This document shows, in pieces, positions 16,550 through 24,712 of a stretch of 64,000 bases of DNA. The first letter of the stretch is position 1. The number at the start of each line of letters is the position of its first letter. The stretch is from NCBI GenBank assembly GCA_014361455.1, contig JACIVP010000001.1, forward strand, positions 1 through 64,000, given 5' to 3'. Under the pieces are notes generated by a model, which worked only from the letters and a program-made list of their open reading frames with translations, had not been told where the DNA came from and ran no database searches. The translations under genes were made by a program, and so were the position numbers. This DNA comes from Candidatus Methanosuratincola sp. (GTDB taxonomy: Archaea > Thermoproteota > Methanomethylicia > Methanomethylicales > Methanomethylicaceae).

Positions 16550-16621
16550 ATGTCTCGTCTTGCCCTTTGTCTTGCCAAGGAGAGGATATTGCTGAGTAGC
16601 AAAGGGGCGGGGAAATCGTGA
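16550..16621 (+). CDS. 23-residue ORF, likely scar of a deleted second ABC-2 permease
   Basis: ATG 16550 opens a 23-codon frame between the ATPase stop and the permease start, overlapping the latter by four bases (GTGA). Its tail KERILLSSKG is nearly the same as the C-terminus KERIVLSSKG of the following permease, and the DNA from about 16580 to 16607 resembles 17318 to 17346. The simplest reading is that a neighbouring permease gene was collapsed by recombination, leaving its first and last codons. It could still serve translational coupling. Confidence 0.45.
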   Translation: MSRLALCLAKERILLSSKGAGKS

Positions 16622-17349
16622 ACAAGATACTTGTAGTGGTCAGAAAAGATTTAAAGGAAACCTTCCAGACCAAGGCTTTCTACGCCAACATAGGCGTAGC
16701 CATCTTCGTTATAGTGATGTTGTCTGGGGGGATCGGGGAAGTAATTGGCACAATGGGAGAGACAGAAATTTCAGCCGTTCAAGCTCTTCTGGGATCCCTT
16801 GCCTTCATGCTCTCTTTGATGTTGACGATGCTCTTCTGTCTTTATATCAATGCCTACACAATTACCATGGAAAAGATAAAGCATTCCATTGAGTCGTTGC
16901 TTTGCACACCGTTGAGCCTGAAGCAAATCTGTCTGGGAAAGACATTAGCCTTATTTCTGCCCAGCCTACTCTTAAGCTGGTTCTTCACCTTTGTCAGCAT
17001 AATTGGCATCAATCAGTTCTTTATAGCGCCAGAGTTTGGGCGATTTATCATTCCCGGTGCCGCTCCATTGGTAGCGATCGTGGTGATCATACCGCTGATC
17101 TCTTTCTTTATATCTTTATTAATGGTATCTCTACAGCTCATAATCACCAATATACGCTGGGTCAATGCTGCCATCATGGGTGCCATATTTGGAGTTGCTT
17201 TCGGGCTTTCCCCAGTCCTAATGTTTGGCCCTGCATCCTGGAGTATATTGTTTGTTTCACTGGGGGTCGCCGCCATCTTAGCTCTAATAGCCTTTTTGCT
17301 CTTCCGTCGGGTTACCAAAGAGAGGATAGTGCTAAGTAGCAAGGGATGA
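16618..17349 (+). CDS. ABC-2 type exporter permease
   Basis: 243 residues with six predicted membrane helices and the ABC-2/NatB-like layout (a charged N-terminus MNKILVVVRKDLKETFQTK followed by a long hydrophobic part). It forms the membrane channel for the ATPase at 15616. The GTG start is coupled to the small upstream frame. Composition matches the ATPase and differs from the biosynthetic genes around it. Confidence 0.82.
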   Translation: MNKILVVVRKDLKETFQTKAFYANIGVAIFVIVMLSGGIGEVIGTMGETEISAVQALLGSLAFMLSLMLTMLFCLYINAYTITMEKIKHSIESLLCTPLSLKQICLGKTLALFLPSLLLSWFFTFVSIIGINQFFIAPEFGRFIIPGAAPLVAIVVIIPLISFFISLLMVSLQLIITNIRWVNAAIMGAIFGVAFGLSPVLMFGPASWSILFVSLGVAAILALIAFLLFRRVTKERIVLSSKG

Positions 17350-17771
17350 GGAGAGTATAACCAAACATGATGCCAATCATTAATCCAATACCAAAATGCG
17401 ATGGCGCTAAGTAGCAAAGGAGGGTGTAACCGCTCACCCTGTGCCGCTCTGAATAAGCCTTGCAGCTGAAGGGTCTCGGAGACCACTGCCAGTTTCCCCA
17501 GACAAAGCAAGCCCCTGCAGGCATCGTTTGGGCACCAGCTTCTGGCTGAAGGAGAGTGAGAAACCGGGTAAAAAGCTGAAGAGGCTGGCAATAAACAAGG
17601 GCTATTTCGAGGCACCCAGCTTGAATTTTTCAGCCAATGCACAAGCACTGGTTTTTTGCAGTTGTAACTTTCCGTGGCCATTCGTAAGAAAGATTCAGAA
17701 ATGCGTTTTGCTTTTACCTAGATGACATGTGGGGGTATGCGGAAGGGGAGGATGATCCCCCTCCATAGGTG
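17350..17771. other. Intergenic stretch with a further copy of the permease-tail word
   Basis: GCTAAGTAGCAAAGG occurs at about 17405-17419, nearly the same as the permease end at 17330-17345 and the small-ORF end near 16590. No gene is visible in the rest. It looks like residue of the foreign insertion. Confidence 0.4.
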
Positions 17772-18623
17772 CTAGCGATTCAAGCTCCGCCTTGCGAACC
17801 CCTCGACGCACCCCGCTTTTATCTCCCTCGCAAACCTGGCAATCTCGGGAAGCGCATCCTCCGGACCATCCAGTTTTCTTGAGTAGATCTCGGCTATGGC
17901 GCTCCCGGTCACGACGCCGTCCGCCCCAGAAGATACGAGATCGACTACATGCTCCTTTTTTGAGACACCGAATCCTGCCATCAGAGGTATCCCGGTGCGT
18001 GATCTCACTCCCCTTATCAGTTCAAGCGTGGATCTTTGAAGTTCCTTCTTGGTTCCGGTCACGCCCTCCACGTTTATCACGTAGAGGAATCCAGACGCCG
18101 CATCTATGATCCTGTTCAGCCTCGCGCCTTCTGTCGTCGGGGCGATCTGGAAAATGACGTCCAATCCCTGCTTCCCTCCGGCTCTCACAAGTTCGTCCGC
18201 CTCCTCGAACGAAAGATCCGGTACAATTACCGCCTGCGCACCGGCTTCTTTTATCTCAGCCATGAACCTCTCCAATCCCATGCTGTAGGGTATGTTGTAG
18301 TATGTAGTGACCACGACCGGGGCCTTCAAGCCCTCTCTCCTGAGCCTCTCCAGCCCCTCTATGCACCGCTTGGGCGTCATGCCGCCCCTCAGCGACCTCT
18401 CACAGGCAGCTTGGAACGCAGGCCCGTCGGCTGTTGGATCCGAGAAAGGTATTCCGAACTCTATTAGGTCCGCCCCGTTCTCTGCCAGCGTCCTGATCAG
18501 CCTGATCGAGAACTCTTCGTTTGGGTCGCCGTAGTAGACGTGAGCCATGTACGCCCCTTCCCCCCTCTTCTTCAACTCATCAAACTTACTGCTTATCTTC
18601 AGAGTGTCTGAATATGAGATCAA
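17772..18623 (-). CDS. trpA: Tryptophan synthase alpha chain
   Basis: 283-residue TIM barrel that cleaves indole-3-glycerol phosphate to indole. Catalytic Glu and Asp lie in LIEFGIPFSDPTADGP (about residues 54-69). The phosphate-binding GFGVSK is present near 217, and the segment YVINVEGVTGTK matches the family's YLVS..GVTG region. The TTG start at 18623 lies inside trpB, an overlap of 38 bases. It is the last gene of the trp operon and works as a complex with TrpB. Confidence 0.96.
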   Translation of the reverse strand: MISYSDTLKISSKFDELKKRGEGAYMAHVYYGDPNEEFSIRLIRTLAENGADLIEFGIPFSDPTADGPAFQAACERSLRGGMTPKRCIEGLERLRREGLKAPVVVTTYYNIPYSMGLERFMAEIKEAGAQAVIVPDLSFEEADELVRAGGKQGLDVIFQIAPTTEGARLNRIIDAASGFLYVINVEGVTGTKKELQRSTLELIRGVRSRTGIPLMAGFGVSKKEHVVDLVSSGADGVVTGSAIAEIYSRKLDGPEDALPEIARFAREIKAGCVEGFARRSLNR

Positions 18624-19761
18624 GATCTTTGTCGCCCCTCCCAGAATAGTTTATCACGACCACATCATCCCTGTCGAAGTCCTCCTTATTTTTGAGCACA
18701 TAAGCTATTGCATGGGCAGTCTCCAGCGCGGGTATCAGCCCCTCGGTCCTGCACATGACCCTCACTGCCTCGAAGACATCCCTGTCGAAGGCGTAGCCCG
18801 CCTTAACCCTCCCGGTTTGGCAGAGGTGGGATATCTCCGGGCCCCTTCCGGGGTAGTTTAGGCCGGATGCCCTGGTTCTAGAGGGCTTTATCTGACCGTG
18901 CTCGTCCTGCAGGATCTGCATGACTGCCCCGTGGAGCACACCTGGCCTTCCGAGCGCAAACGCTGCCGCGCAGTTGTCAGCATCCAGGCTTTCGCCGCCT
19001 CCCTCAATGAAGTAGAGCCTCACGTCCTTTTCTTCAATGAATGGTCTGAATGCCCCCACTGCGTTGCTGCCGCCACTCCCGCAAGCGACTATCGCATCGG
19101 GCAGCCCTCCATCCTTCTCGAGTACCTGCGCTTTGATCTCCTCGCCTATCACGCTTTGAAATGTAGCAACTATCATGGGGAATGGGTGAGGGCCGACGGC
19201 TGAGCCCATCAGGTAGTGGGTAGTCCGGGAGCTGGTCGTCCACTCCCTCAGGGTGTCCGAGACCGCGTCCTTGAGTAGCCCGTACCCGGTCGTCACTGGA
19301 GTCACCCTTCCGCCGAGGAGCCTCATCCTCTTCACGTTGCTCTCCTGCCTCTCCATGTCCTTGACTCCCATGAATATCTCGGTCTCGAGGCCTACGATGT
19401 TGCCTGCCATTGCGGCGGATACCCCGTGCTGACCCGCCGCCGTCTCGGTTATAATGCGTTTTTTATTCATCCTGCTGGCGAGGAGTGCCTGCCCCAGGGA
19501 ATTGTTCAACTTATGCGACCCCCCACAGAGGAGGTCCTCCCTCTTCAGGTAAACCCTGAACCCGACGAGCCCGCTGAGGTTCTGGGCGTAGTAGAGCGGC
19601 GTCGGTCTCCCTCCGTAATCCCTGAGCAGCCCCCTGAACCTCCGCTGGAAGTCCTCCGTCGGGCAGATCCTGTCGAATGCCTCCTCCAGCTCGATGAGGA
19701 CAGGCATCAGTAGCTCGCTGACATATTGCCCTCCGAATATTCCGAACCTGCCCTTCTTCAC
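18586..19761 (-). CDS. trpB: Tryptophan synthase beta chain (TrpB1 type)
   Basis: 391 residues, PLP fold type II, condensing indole with serine. It opens GRFGIFGGQYV and has GGRPTPLYYA, EGLIPALETAHA and YSGRGDKD, all canonical TrpB1. The PLP-lysine segment reads KREDLLCGGSHKLNN where most enzymes have LNHTGAHKINN: the lysine is kept, but three neighbours differ. The phosphate loop CGSGGSNAVG is present. It overlaps trpF by four bases and trpA by 38. Confidence 0.96.
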   Translation of the reverse strand: MKKGRFGIFGGQYVSELLMPVLIELEEAFDRICPTEDFQRRFRGLLRDYGGRPTPLYYAQNLSGLVGFRVYLKREDLLCGGSHKLNNSLGQALLASRMNKKRIITETAAGQHGVSAAMAGNIVGLETEIFMGVKDMERQESNVKRMRLLGGRVTPVTTGYGLLKDAVSDTLREWTTSSRTTHYLMGSAVGPHPFPMIVATFQSVIGEEIKAQVLEKDGGLPDAIVACGSGGSNAVGAFRPFIEEKDVRLYFIEGGGESLDADNCAAAFALGRPGVLHGAVMQILQDEHGQIKPSRTRASGLNYPGRGPEISHLCQTGRVKAGYAFDRDVFEAVRVMCRTEGLIPALETAHAIAYVLKNKEDFDRDDVVVINYSGRGDKDLDLIFRHSEDKQ

Positions 19762-20432
19762 TCCATATCACTCCTGCATCTCTTCACGACGGTTCTGACC
19801 TTTTCGGGATCCTTGATGCCTGGCGATCTCTCCACCCCTGAGAGCACATCCACCCCATAAGGCCTGACATGCCTGATCGCCTCGCCCACATTCTCTGGGT
19901 TTAGCCCTCCTGCCAGGATCATCGGTATCCTCAGCGCCTCCCTCACCCTCTTTGCACACTCCATGTTTATGGGGATGCCAGTTCCTGCCGGCATATCATC
20001 GGTCCTCGAGTCCAGCAGTAGTGCGTCGATCCCACGATCCTGGAATGAAAGCGCGCTCCTGGTAAGCTCCTCCATTTTAAGGCGCATGCTCACATCGATC
20101 GGGAGCGCCTTCACCACCTTTACCCCCTCGCCCCTCATCAGTTTTACGATCTCCCCCGTCTCCCCCTCGCCCTCACCACCGTGCAGCTGGATAACGTCCG
20201 GCATCACCTCTCTCGCGAGCGCGACCGCCCTTTCCACATCCCTTCCGGACGTGACCAAGACGGATGAGACATACGGGGGAACCTTTAGGACGAGCCTCCT
20301 CGCCTCCTCCCTGCTTATGTTCCATGGGACCGGAAGCGGGTACTCGACCACGAAACCCAAGGCATCCACACCAGCGTCGACGCACACAGCGATGTCCTCA
20401 TCCCTTGTTATCCCGCAGACCTTCACCCTCAT
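19758..20432 (-). CDS. trpF: Phosphoribosylanthranilate isomerase
   Basis: 224 residues. It starts MRVKVCGITRDEDI with the catalytic Cys of KVCGIT, and carries the partner Asp and phosphate-binding ILAGGLNPENV and GVDVLSGVERSPG. It isomerises phosphoribosylanthranilate to CdRP. Four-base overlaps on both sides show tight coupling within the trp operon. Confidence 0.95.
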   Translation of the reverse strand: MRVKVCGITRDEDIAVCVDAGVDALGFVVEYPLPVPWNISREEARRLVLKVPPYVSSVLVTSGRDVERAVALAREVMPDVIQLHGGEGEGETGEIVKLMRGEGVKVVKALPIDVSMRLKMEELTRSALSFQDRGIDALLLDSRTDDMPAGTGIPINMECAKRVREALRIPMILAGGLNPENVGEAIRHVRPYGVDVLSGVERSPGIKDPEKVRTVVKRCRSDME

Positions 20433-21112
20433 CTCCCGATCAGCTCCCTCAGCTTTTCCTTCACGCTACTTGCCTTCAGCAGGGCGGTCCCGACCAGTAC
20501 GGCGTCGGCACCCGACCTAATCGCCTCCTCGACATCTGCCCTCGTCGAGATCGAGCTCTCGCTCACTACGACTGCACCTTTATGGGCGAGCGGGGCGAGC
20601 CTCTTTGTTGTGCTCACGTCGCCGTCGTCGATCTCGAGCCTCAAGATATCCCTATTGTTTATGCCAATCAGGGAGGGCCTCAGCGAGTTTGCCCTTGCGA
20701 TCTCCGTCTCCGAGTGGATCTCGATCAGAGGCTCGATCCCTTCCCTCAGGCACGCCGAGTTGATCTCCTCTAGCCTCGGGTCTCCAAGCATGCTGCATAT
20801 AATCAGTATGGCATCTATCCCGCGCTCTTCCCGAACCTGGCGCTCACTAGTGATGAAATCTTTCCTGAGCAGGGGCACCCCAACAGCCCTCCTCACCTCG
20901 CGCAGGATCTCCAGGCTCCCACCGAAGCTCTTCTGCTCGGTCACGACCGACACCGCCACGGCGCCCGCCTCAACCATCTCCCCAGCGAGCGTTGCAGGGT
21001 CCCTTCCCCCGAGCAGGTCCCCGTCCCTGGGGCTCCTGACTTTCACCTCGCCTATTACTGGGTAGACTCCCTTCCTTTTCGCATCCCGTATGGCATCTGA
21101 GAGCCTCGTCAA
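20429..21112 (-). CDS. trpC: Indole-3-glycerol phosphate synthase
   Basis: 227 residues, at the short end for IGPS but complete. Motifs: PVIGEVKVRSPRDGDL near the N-terminus (a catalytic Lys), LLRKDFI, LIGINNRD, VVSESSI and AVLVGTALLKA. It closes the indole ring from CdRP. It lies between trpF and the RAM protein with four-base overlaps. Confidence 0.95.
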   Translation of the reverse strand: MTRLSDAIRDAKRKGVYPVIGEVKVRSPRDGDLLGGRDPATLAGEMVEAGAVAVSVVTEQKSFGGSLEILREVRRAVGVPLLRKDFITSERQVREERGIDAILIICSMLGDPRLEEINSACLREGIEPLIEIHSETEIARANSLRPSLIGINNRDILRLEIDDGDVSTTKRLAPLAHKGAVVVSESSISTRADVEEAIRSGADAVLVGTALLKASSVKEKLRELIGR

Positions 21113-21363
21113 CTAAGTTCTACCTTATAGGTCTTGAATGCCATCAGTGTCTTCGTCCTCTCGATACCTGGTATTTTCTGCATCATTTCGGCTATGACCT
21201 CTGAGAACCTCTCGTACTCCTCAACGCGGATGATCGCCACGAGGTCGTAGTCGCCAGCGACCGAGTAAACCTCCATCACCTCGTCTATCTTGCCCAGCTC
21301 CTTCGCGGTCTCCGGGATCGTCCCCTTCTTCGTGTTTATCAGCACTATCGCGGTAGGCATCAC
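21109..21363 (-). CDS. Stand-alone RAM (Lrp/AsnC ligand-binding) protein inside the trp operon
   Basis: 84 residues, all of it an Lrp/AsnC-type RAM domain (AsnC_trans_reg): AIVLINTKKG, EVYSVAGDYDLVAIIRV and the closing ERTKTLMAFKTYK. There is no helix-turn-helix, so it cannot bind DNA by itself. Stand-alone RAM proteins bind amino acids and assemble into rings. It overlaps trpD and trpC by four bases, which makes it part of the operon. An amino-acid sensing role for the pathway is a natural inference, unproven. Confidence 0.88.
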   Translation of the reverse strand: MMPTAIVLINTKKGTIPETAKELGKIDEVMEVYSVAGDYDLVAIIRVEEYERFSEVIAEMMQKIPGIERTKTLMAFKTYKVELS

Positions 21364-22397
21364 GCATCCACCTCATTCGACGCTCTAATGAATTCCTCCA
21401 GCTTCTTTTCTGCTTTTCCTTCGTCGATGATGTTCCTCGCGAGCTCTATGCCGTCTCGAAATGATGATGCCATGCCACCAACGTAGAGGCTGCCGGCAGC
21501 ATTCATCAGCAGCACATCCCTCCTCGGCCCTTTCTCCTTGCCGGAGAATATGTTCCGGATGATCTGTGCGTTATCCTCAGGTGTCCCTCCGCTCAGGGCT
21601 TCTGGGTGGCACCTCTCGAGACCGAACTCCTCAGGCGTCAGCTCGTACCTCTCGATATTTGTACCGTTCACCTCTGCGACGAGCGTCTTCCCAGTGAGTG
21701 AGATCTCGTCGAACCCATCTACGCCGTGCACGACCAGCGCGCGGGCGAAGTCCATCCTCGCCAGGATCTCGGCGACCATCTGGACGAGGTCAGGCTTGTA
21801 CACTCCAAGCAGGTGAGCCTTAGCATCAGCAGGGTTAATGAGCGGACCCATTATCGTGAAGAATATGGTCTTTATGCCGAGCTCGCTCTCCGGCTTCCAA
21901 ACTCTGCCCATCACAGGGTGAAAGTCAGAGGCGTTCAGGAAGCAGATCCCTATCTCCTCGATGAGCTTCTCAGCCTGCTCGGGCGTCAGGCTTATCTTTA
22001 TTCCGAGCGCCTCGAGAACATCTGCACTGCCCGAACGTCCCGCAATCGACCTGCTTCCGTGCTTTGCTACATAGACGCCGCCTGCCGCCGTCACTACCGC
22101 ATTGGCTGTTGAGATGTTGTAGGTCGGCACCCCGCCGCCGGTTCCGCAGGTGTCCGTGAGCCTTCCAGAGATCTTTGGCCTCACGGGCTTGGCAACATCC
22201 TTCATTGCCTTCGCCATGCTCGCTATCTCCGAGATGGTCGGTCCCTTCATCAGCATAGCTACCTGGAATCCAGCTATCTGCGAATCCGTAAGGGTGCCCT
22301 TAGAGAGCTCCATTATGGTGTTGTATGCCTCCTCGTCGGTCAAGTTATGGAAGGTCGTGAGCTTCTTCATCACATTTTTTATTGTTGTGTCGTCCAT
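21360..22397 (-). CDS. trpD: Anthranilate phosphoribosyltransferase
   Basis: 345 residues. It has the PRPP/pyrophosphate motif DTCGTGGGVPTYNIS near 83-97, KHGSRSIAGRSGSADVLEALG, and VVHGVDGFDEISLTG. It moves the phosphoribosyl group of PRPP to anthranilate. It is the first gene of the operon, with GAGGTGA seven bases before the ATG. The anthranilate synthase genes trpE and trpG, usually next to it, are not in this window. Confidence 0.96.
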   Translation of the reverse strand: MDDTTIKNVMKKLTTFHNLTDEEAYNTIMELSKGTLTDSQIAGFQVAMLMKGPTISEIASMAKAMKDVAKPVRPKISGRLTDTCGTGGGVPTYNISTANAVVTAAGGVYVAKHGSRSIAGRSGSADVLEALGIKISLTPEQAEKLIEEIGICFLNASDFHPVMGRVWKPESELGIKTIFFTIMGPLINPADAKAHLLGVYKPDLVQMVAEILARMDFARALVVHGVDGFDEISLTGKTLVAEVNGTNIERYELTPEEFGLERCHPEALSGGTPEDNAQIIRNIFSGKEKGPRRDVLLMNAAGSLYVGGMASSFRDGIELARNIIDEGKAEKKLEEFIRASNEVDA

Positions 22398-22966
22398 GCG
22401 CCTTCACCTCAATAAATATCCAGAATCAGGCTGCCAGTCGTGTCGGCGGTTTGGCTGCCCGCTGGCGTATCCACAGAAGGAACTGGTAGCGGTTTTTGCA
22501 TGCTCTCGAGATCTTCGGACCTGGACAGTGCATTTCTTACCTTTCTTCTGCAGGAGCCACGACCCCCAGAGGTCTGCATGGACCTTTTGACAGACCCTGC
22601 TGGATTGGTAGCTCCGTCAGAGGTCCTGTCTTTCTTTTCGAGAACTTGTTCAGGCGGATCCCGCGGAGGCGGGCATGGTCCATGAATATTCGGAAGGGTT
22701 CTATTACAATTCGGGTTTTCATCGACCGGAAGGCCGACCCTCAGTGTACCAAAGGCTGTCACCCATATAATTCACGCATTAAATAGGAATTAGATGCATC
22801 TATATAAGCACTTCTAGCCAAAAATATGCATTACATCAAAAATCAGGCTGGGCGACTGCTGGGTGCCTTCTCTGCTTGCCAGTCGACCCCCTGATGTTGT
22901 TACTCGTTTTAATTATAGTAATATTTATAATTCTAAGCAGTTCATAAATCCCTCTGTGAGGCTAAT
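22398..22966. other. Long upstream region of the trp operon, no gene recognised
   Basis: About 570 bases between the divergent trpD and radical SAM genes. The part near trpD has an AT-rich GATATTTATT (about 22405-22414) that may be a TATA box. Several open frames on both strands have no family-like features. A trp leader or control region is possible but nothing specific is seen. Confidence 0.35.
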
Positions 22967-23701
22967 TTGGCATTCTGCAAGATCACCCTGAATACTAACA
23001 ACGGCACCTCTAGAGTTTGCATTTATAATGAGGGCTGCAATTTCAACTGCCTGGGCTGTGCCTACAAGATGAAAAGCAGGTCCGGGCGCCCTGCGAAGGG
23101 AGGGCTGGAGAGGGAGAAGATAGTCCGGATCCTGGCGGAACTGAAACCTGGGAGGGTGCACTTCATAGGCGGGGAGCCTACGCTCAACCCAGATCTGGTC
23201 CGGATAGCGAGGTTTGCGCATGAGGATCTCGGAGCCATTACTAAGATCGGGCACACGAACGGATCTGGGAGGATCCCAGAGTTCATAGACGAGGCGAACT
23301 TCAGCATAAAAGCCTATGACGAGCAGCTGCACAGGATGTACACGGGCATTTCCAATAGGCAGGTCCTGAGCAATTTTGCGGATGCATACAAAAGGGGGAT
23401 TAAACTCGAGGCAGGCACCGTGATGATCCCTGGCTTGGTCTCAGTTGAAGAGATCGGGCGCATCGCCGAGTTCGTCGCTGGACTGGACAGAAGCATCAGT
23501 TTACACATAACAGGTTACATCCCTGTGCCAGGATCTCCTTGGAGGTCGCCCACCGCTAGCGAGATGGAGGAGGCTATGCATGCTGCCCAAAGGCACTTGG
23601 ATAGGATAAGCGGAAGGCTGCTCGACACGCATGGGTTTAATGAGCTCAGATTTAAGGACCCTTCTTTCAACAGCACTGAGGTGGCATGTACTTCCCTTTG
23701 A
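22967..23701 (+). CDS. Radical SAM protein, function unknown
   Basis: 244 residues with the radical SAM cluster motif CNFNCLGC (CX3CX2C, about residues 24-31), a GGEP motif (HFIGGEPTLNP near 65-75) that binds S-adenosylmethionine, and a TIM-barrel-like remainder. It is short, with no SPASM extension, like activating enzymes or small tailoring enzymes. The TTG start at 22967 has GAGG five bases ahead. No substrate gene is adjacent (divergent trp operon, broken glycosyltransferase downstream), so the reaction cannot be named. Confidence 0.82.
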   Translation: MAFCKITLNTNNGTSRVCIYNEGCNFNCLGCAYKMKSRSGRPAKGGLEREKIVRILAELKPGRVHFIGGEPTLNPDLVRIARFAHEDLGAITKIGHTNGSGRIPEFIDEANFSIKAYDEQLHRMYTGISNRQVLSNFADAYKRGIKLEAGTVMIPGLVSVEEIGRIAEFVAGLDRSISLHITGYIPVPGSPWRSPTASEMEEAMHAAQRHLDRISGRLLDTHGFNELRFKDPSFNSTEVACTSL

Positions 23702-23794
23702 TTGCGCACTCCCCTTGGTTAACATATCCTCTGATACCAATCGGCGAATTCGTTGTTAGGCGCTTAGCGTGTCTGGCGGCTCAGAAAAATCTAA

Positions 23795-24262
23795 TACGAC
23801 GAGGATCTGCGGTACAACATGCGCGACCTGTACAGGCAGAGGATGAGGTGGTACAGCGGAAACTTCCAGACATTATGGAAACACAGGATGCCTTCAAACC
23901 CCAAGTATTGATTTCTGCACCGAGTGGCCTTTCCGTTCGTACTGCTGACGATGGCAGCTTTACCCTTCGCCGGAGTAGCTGTCTGGGTTTCTGCTTTTAT
24001 ATCGATTTACCAGGGGGTATATCTCCCAGTGCTAGTGATGTTTTCGGTCTTCATCTTCCTGCAGTTCCTTCTGAGCCTTCTTGCTGTTGAGATCGACGAG
24101 GAAGAGAGGCGCCTAGTTCTCTACTCCCCATTCTTCGTCTTTGGCTACAAGCATCTTATAGACTTCTTCCTTATCAAAGCCCTCTTTGATGTGCTTTTCA
24201 AAAGGGAGCACTCTTGGACTAAGGTCAGGAGGATCGGCGAGACGACCTCCGATCATGTTTGA
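23795..24262 (+). pseudogene. C-terminal remnant of a family 2 glycosyltransferase, with an internal stop
   Basis: From 23795 one frame reads YDEDLRYNMRDLYRQRMRWY, the QxxRW-type acceptor region of membrane glycosyltransferases of family 2. After a KHR stretch and PKY there is a TGA at 23909-23911 where relatives usually have Gly, one base change from GGA. The frame then continues in register with two membrane helices to 24262. The catalytic GT-A part upstream is missing; a TAA lies just before 23795. It is a decayed gene. Confidence 0.7.
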
Positions 24263-24712
24263 TTCCATTCAATGCAATCCAAGTCCTGCTGCTTACGGCA
24301 ACGAATCATTTCGAAGATGAAAATGCGCTTATGGAAGGCGTGCATGCTGTAGAATGCCTGCTCAAGAATGCACTAACTAGCTAACCAATTTTCTCCAGCT
24401 TATTGAACGGTTCATCCCTTCAGGCTATGCCTCTTTTATTGTCCTTGAAAGCAACCTCCTGCCTGTGTCCTTGTCGATGCGAACTGGGGCGGTGACAACA
24501 AACAACAACCTCGCGCCATCTGGGTCTGCGGTGGAATGCACAGTCTGAACTGCGTAGCCGCTTGTTCGAAAGCTTTCGGAATTCAGGACGAAACCACTAA
24601 AACTGATCGGATGTGGTGCCTATTGAACACCCAGGTTGGATTCTCGATTTTGGAGCTGCTTAACCCATACAAATTTTAGCAAATTTTAATCCTAAAAACT
24701 AAAAAAGAGGGG
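24263..24712. other. Intergenic stretch, no gene recognised
   Basis: About 450 bases between the glycosyltransferase remnant and the convergent methyltransferase gene. No frame looks like a known protein and no RNA gene was found. Confidence 0.35.

Noticed and set aside
22440-22786. Short plus-strand frames upstream of trpD as a trp leader peptide
   Set aside because: They point away from trpD, show no Trp-codon cluster and have no ribosome site.
23909-23911. TGA in the glycosyltransferase read as selenocysteine or a reassigned codon
   Set aside because: No SECIS-like structure, the residue expected is Gly, and the gene is truncated anyway; a nonsense mutation is simpler.
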